Shown piece by piece: positions 62,401 to 64,000 of a DNA stretch of 64,000 nt. The position numbers and the translations under genes were made by a program. The stretch is from Ereboglobus sp. (lineage in GTDB: Bacteria > Verrucomicrobiota > Verrucomicrobiia > Opitutales > Opitutaceae), in the NCBI GenBank assembly GCA_029974595.1, contig JARKRC010000062.1:91158-155157 (forward strand), read 5' to 3'. Numbering within the stretch: position 1 is the stretch's first letter; every line of letters begins with the position of its first letter. Below the pieces are notes generated by a model. The model did not search any database, had not been told where the DNA came from, and saw only the letters and a list, made by a program, of their open reading frames with translations.

Positions 62401-64000
62401 GGACGGGTTACTCGGCGTCAATGGTTCCTTCCACATCGCCCCCTACGCCAATGAAACTGCCGTCCTCACGATCGGCCAGACCGGCACCGTCGGCGTGCGC
62501 ACCTACACCTCCATCGGCCACTATGCCGCCACTGGCACTGGCTGGGGCAAAATCAATGTCGCCGGTGTCCTCACCGGCACCACCTACCTCCTCGTCGGCG
62601 GCACCGGCGTCGGCTACATGGACATCCTCTCCACCGGCACCGTGAAAATGGGCACCTACGCTTATATCGGCAGCGCCGCCACCGCCAGTGGCAGCGTCAG
62701 CGTCGCCGGTGTGCTCGATGCCGGCACCAACATCCGCGTCGGCAGCGCCGGTCAGGGAACCCTCGAAATCCTCGCCGGAGGCACCGTCATCCAGCGCGGC
62801 CAGAACAACTACGTCGTTGCGGCCACCGATGGCGCCACCACCACCGGCACCCTCATCATCCGCTCCGGCGGCTATCTCGATACCGGCGCGCGCGGCCATG
62901 CATCCCAAGCCAACTTCGGCATCGGCTGGTCCGGTCAGGGCAGCCTCCTCATCGAGACCGGTGGCACCGCCGTTTCCGCCGCCACCACCGCCGACAACGT
63001 TGCATTCTCCCTCGGTTACAACGCCAACAGTTACGGCACTGGTACAATCGCCGGCACCCTCGTCGCGGCTACGGGCTACTCCGACATCGGCCAGTCCGGC
63101 ACCGGCGTCCTCACCATCGAAAGCGGCGGTCTCTTCCGCGCCGACCGCGTCCGCCTCGCGTCCGTCGCCGCCGGTTCCGGCACACTCATCCTCAACGGCG
63201 GCGCGATCGAAGCCCGTCAGATCATCAAAGGTCCGGGCGCGGCGGCCCTCGTCCTTAACGGCGGCACCCTCCGCGCGGCGGCTGACACGGGCGATTTTCT
63301 TAATAACTTCGCCACGCTCGGTCTGGGCTCCAGCACGCTTACGCTCGACACGCAGGCCTTTACGGTCACGGCGACCAATGCCTTCACCGCCGCCGCAGGC
63401 GCGGCGCTCGACAAGCGCGGCACGGGCAAGCTGATCCTTACCGGCGACCACTCCGGCAACGCGGGTGCGATCAATATTCGCGAAGGTGCGTTCGCCGTCA
63501 GTGCCGGCGTCACACTTGGCGGCGACGTGAACATCTTCTCCGGGGCCGCGTTGGATCTGCGCGCCGCCCCGCTCGCAACCGCTGGCAACATCACCTTCGC
63601 CGACGGAGCGATCTGGCAATATTCGCTGACGGGCACGCATGTTCTTGATGTTACAGGCACGCTGGCCTTCGCCGGATCGGGCACGTTTTATCTGCAGCGC
63701 GACGGCAAGGAAATCATCTCGATCCCCGGCTCCTACACGCTGGCGACCTATACGAGCATCACAGGCGAGACCAATCTGGCTGGGTGGGACATCGTCGGCT
63801 CGGACTTTTCGCTGACGGCGGGCACCGAACTGGACCTGCTCTCGGTGCCGAACACGCTCAAGATCAACATCGGCAGCGCGGACGTTGCGTTTCTGCACTG
63901 GCAGGGAGGCGCCGGCGCATGGGACGATGCGACGGTTGCATGGACGCAGAATGGAACGCCGACAGCGTGGTCGGACGGAGCGCTGGCAATCTTCAGCACC
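59414..64000 (+). CDS. Autotransporter-type repeat protein, 3' end outside window
   Basis: An open frame of 1529 codons runs from ATG 59414 to the window edge. The signal peptide (MNTTCKNSGLTLKLTGIAAA, cleavage after PARAQ) is followed by VSTWVDGGTGAWNNAASWD. This is the typical opening module of strand-repeat passengers; it recurs near residue 750 (LTWQGGNGNWDATSATW) and near the window end (LHWQGGAGAWDDATVAW), so the passenger is built of three large blocks. Between them lie T5SS/PEP-CTERM-associated repeats (MIYVGGVGNGALIIETTGTV, YLYIAPAGNGVVNVLTGGTL, LLVGGTGVGYMDILSTGTV). A C-terminal barrel is expected but not visible; a PEP-CTERM end is the alternative. It shares GALIIETTGTV with the gene at 52648. 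The GC-rich repeats create shadow frames that are not genes. Confidence 0.85.
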   Translation, partial: MNTTCKNSGLTLKLTGIAAALLLCFAPARAQVSTWVDGGTGAWNNAASWDTATIPTSGTVLVNNGLIDIASGVTGSTYLLSIGDVASSSGTITVSGLLKTANMIYVGGVGNGALIIETTGTVTPGSSLRIGGYNTLIDPAIPRDPSWTNGLGYGYVLVKGVLNNAGRTSAVGFDGAGRIDVLASGTALSADFYIGDHPTASGTLNLYGTWVATGNSYLGDSGTMGIGSNVLNIFSGGIYNASGSTNTLRIATGAASTGIVNVDGLLTFAGTNSFSVGYSASTDVNLPGGYGVLNIGSTGTVSITNSAGETSLGALGLGSSGSERRSAYGEANVDGYWFINNLFSIGRSGDGVLNIRPTGFVSSTNTVVGRYFNGVFTSKTPGSATGTANVAGLWQNSGYLYIAPAGNGVVNVLTGGTLITGNIRVAADSSANVVATATSNSNIAYGELNVSGFLQGTGWLDIGGHGIGTVNVLATGTVIISTDLTVGRYTSTNSGTRGYGILNIYGYARSNDNLVIGNDGVGTLNLYAGGTAYSNNASNLATTAQSSGTLNLLGGYLSAPTFVNGLGSFTANLDSGTIEIRNADGALDISTAITGAGVTDKTGLGALGIGADSSAYAGTLNIREGSLRGVGDAGKLGGNINILAGGILDLRGSAFETTGNLTLGDGATIAYSLVAQKQLTAANLNIAGFGVLSLDDGGTPITTGFPLVYTLGTYGSVTGLSNLDSWGIVGGYDASFDLATAGTIKIILNADGIPVLTWQGGNGNWDATSATWLRSGSPAKWAYGAIGVFDNATAGTVNVSGLQTFNTLQFDVDGYTLAGTGTLAGDPLASAATLRTTGAAVNAVINTALNAGDLIKLGSGAVTLGGPVSATSIVVAPEAGDAGTLVIAGTATVTAPTGSNAVHVGAVAGASGTLDVSGFLDVREGIVRSSAGDAAIVIRSSGSMNAARAAVFGQGGSVSIDIAQGGAFLTGQFDPSADIGYMHIRSGTDKTSAANVDGLLGVNGSFHIAPYANETAVLTIGQTGTVGVRTYTSIGHYAATGTGWGKINVAGVLTGTTYLLVGGTGVGYMDILSTGTVKMGTYAYIGSAATASGSVSVAGVLDAGTNIRVGSAGQGTLEILAGGTVIQRGQNNYVVAATDGATTTGTLIIRSGGYLDTGARGHASQANFGIGWSGQGSLLIETGGTAVSAATTADNVAFSLGYNANSYGTGTIAGTLVAATGYSDIGQSGTGVLTIESGGLFRADRVRLASVAAGSGTLILNGGAIEARQIIKGPGAAALVLNGGTLRAAADTGDFLNNFATLGLGSSTLTLDTQAFTVTATNAFTAAAGAALDKRGTGKLILTGDHSGNAGAINIREGAFAVSAGVTLGGDVNIFSGAALDLRAAPLATAGNITFADGAIWQYSLTGTHVLDVTGTLAFAGSGTFYLQRDGKEIISIPGSYTLATYTSITGETNLAGWDIVGSDFSLTAGTELDLLSVPNTLKINIGSADVAFLHWQGGAGAWDDATVAWTQNGTPTAWSDGALAIFST

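Noticed and set aside
59414..64000. Regular repeats that might be a CRISPR array or tandem DNA repeat
   Set aside because: Periodicity is at protein level (40-50 residues per turn) with divergent DNA, in one open frame with a signal peptide.

Overview
The window looks like a chromosomal segment of an anaerobic, host- or gut-associated verrucomicrobial bacterium of the Opitutaceae type. This is inferred from three things. First, there are several giant autotransporters with verrucomicrobial-style TonB receptors. Second, there is an oxygen-sensitive glycyl radical enzyme with its activase. Third, the DNA is GC-rich, most starts lack a clear Shine-Dalgarno sequence, and short intergenic repeats are frequent. 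No rRNA, tRNA, CRISPR array or complete insertion sequence was seen.

Layout. (A) 1-14.8 kb, minus strand: an outer-membrane locus read as giant autotransporter, second autotransporter, TonB-dependent receptor, then a secreted NPCBM-domain protein cut by the window edge. (B) 14.8-15.8 kb: a mostly non-coding stretch with strong palindromes and the decayed C-terminal end of an N-acetylneuraminate-lyase-like gene. (C) 15.8-22.7 kb, plus strand: a GntR/LacI hybrid regulator, a glycyl-radical activase overlapping its glycyl radical enzyme, and a sialidase fused to an NHL propeller with a C-terminal sorting-like tail. (D) 22.9-37.9 kb, mostly plus strand: malQ, a lone ABC ATPase, a convergent P-type metal ATPase, cysS, the hen1-pnkp RNA-repair pair, trpE, a primary-like sigma factor, an EamA exporter and a one-domain asparaginase. 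Several short repeat families sit just in front of start codons here, including an 85-bp repeat carried before both hen1 and trpE. (E) 37.9-41 kb, minus strand: a SorC-type regulator, a DUF456 membrane protein and an OppA-like binding protein. (F) 41.5-64 kb, plus strand: a secreted glycerophosphodiesterase, then autotransporter, TonB receptor, two more autotransporters, a secreted metallophosphoesterase and a further autotransporter that runs off the end.

How the genes may work together. Loci A and F have the same logic: several type-V autotransporters, one TonB receptor and secreted carbohydrate- or phosphoester-active proteins, with no SusD homologue. I infer that these are surface nutrient-acquisition loci in which autotransporters take the place of surface binding lipoproteins. 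Locus F is enriched in phosphoesterases and locus A in a carbohydrate-binding module. Locus C looks like a host-glycan (sialic acid) and fermentation operon whose own lyase gene has decayed. Three autotransporters share a conserved junction segment before the barrel, and the two in locus A carry GGA[ILV]/FxxN motifs like those of chlamydial Pmp proteins.
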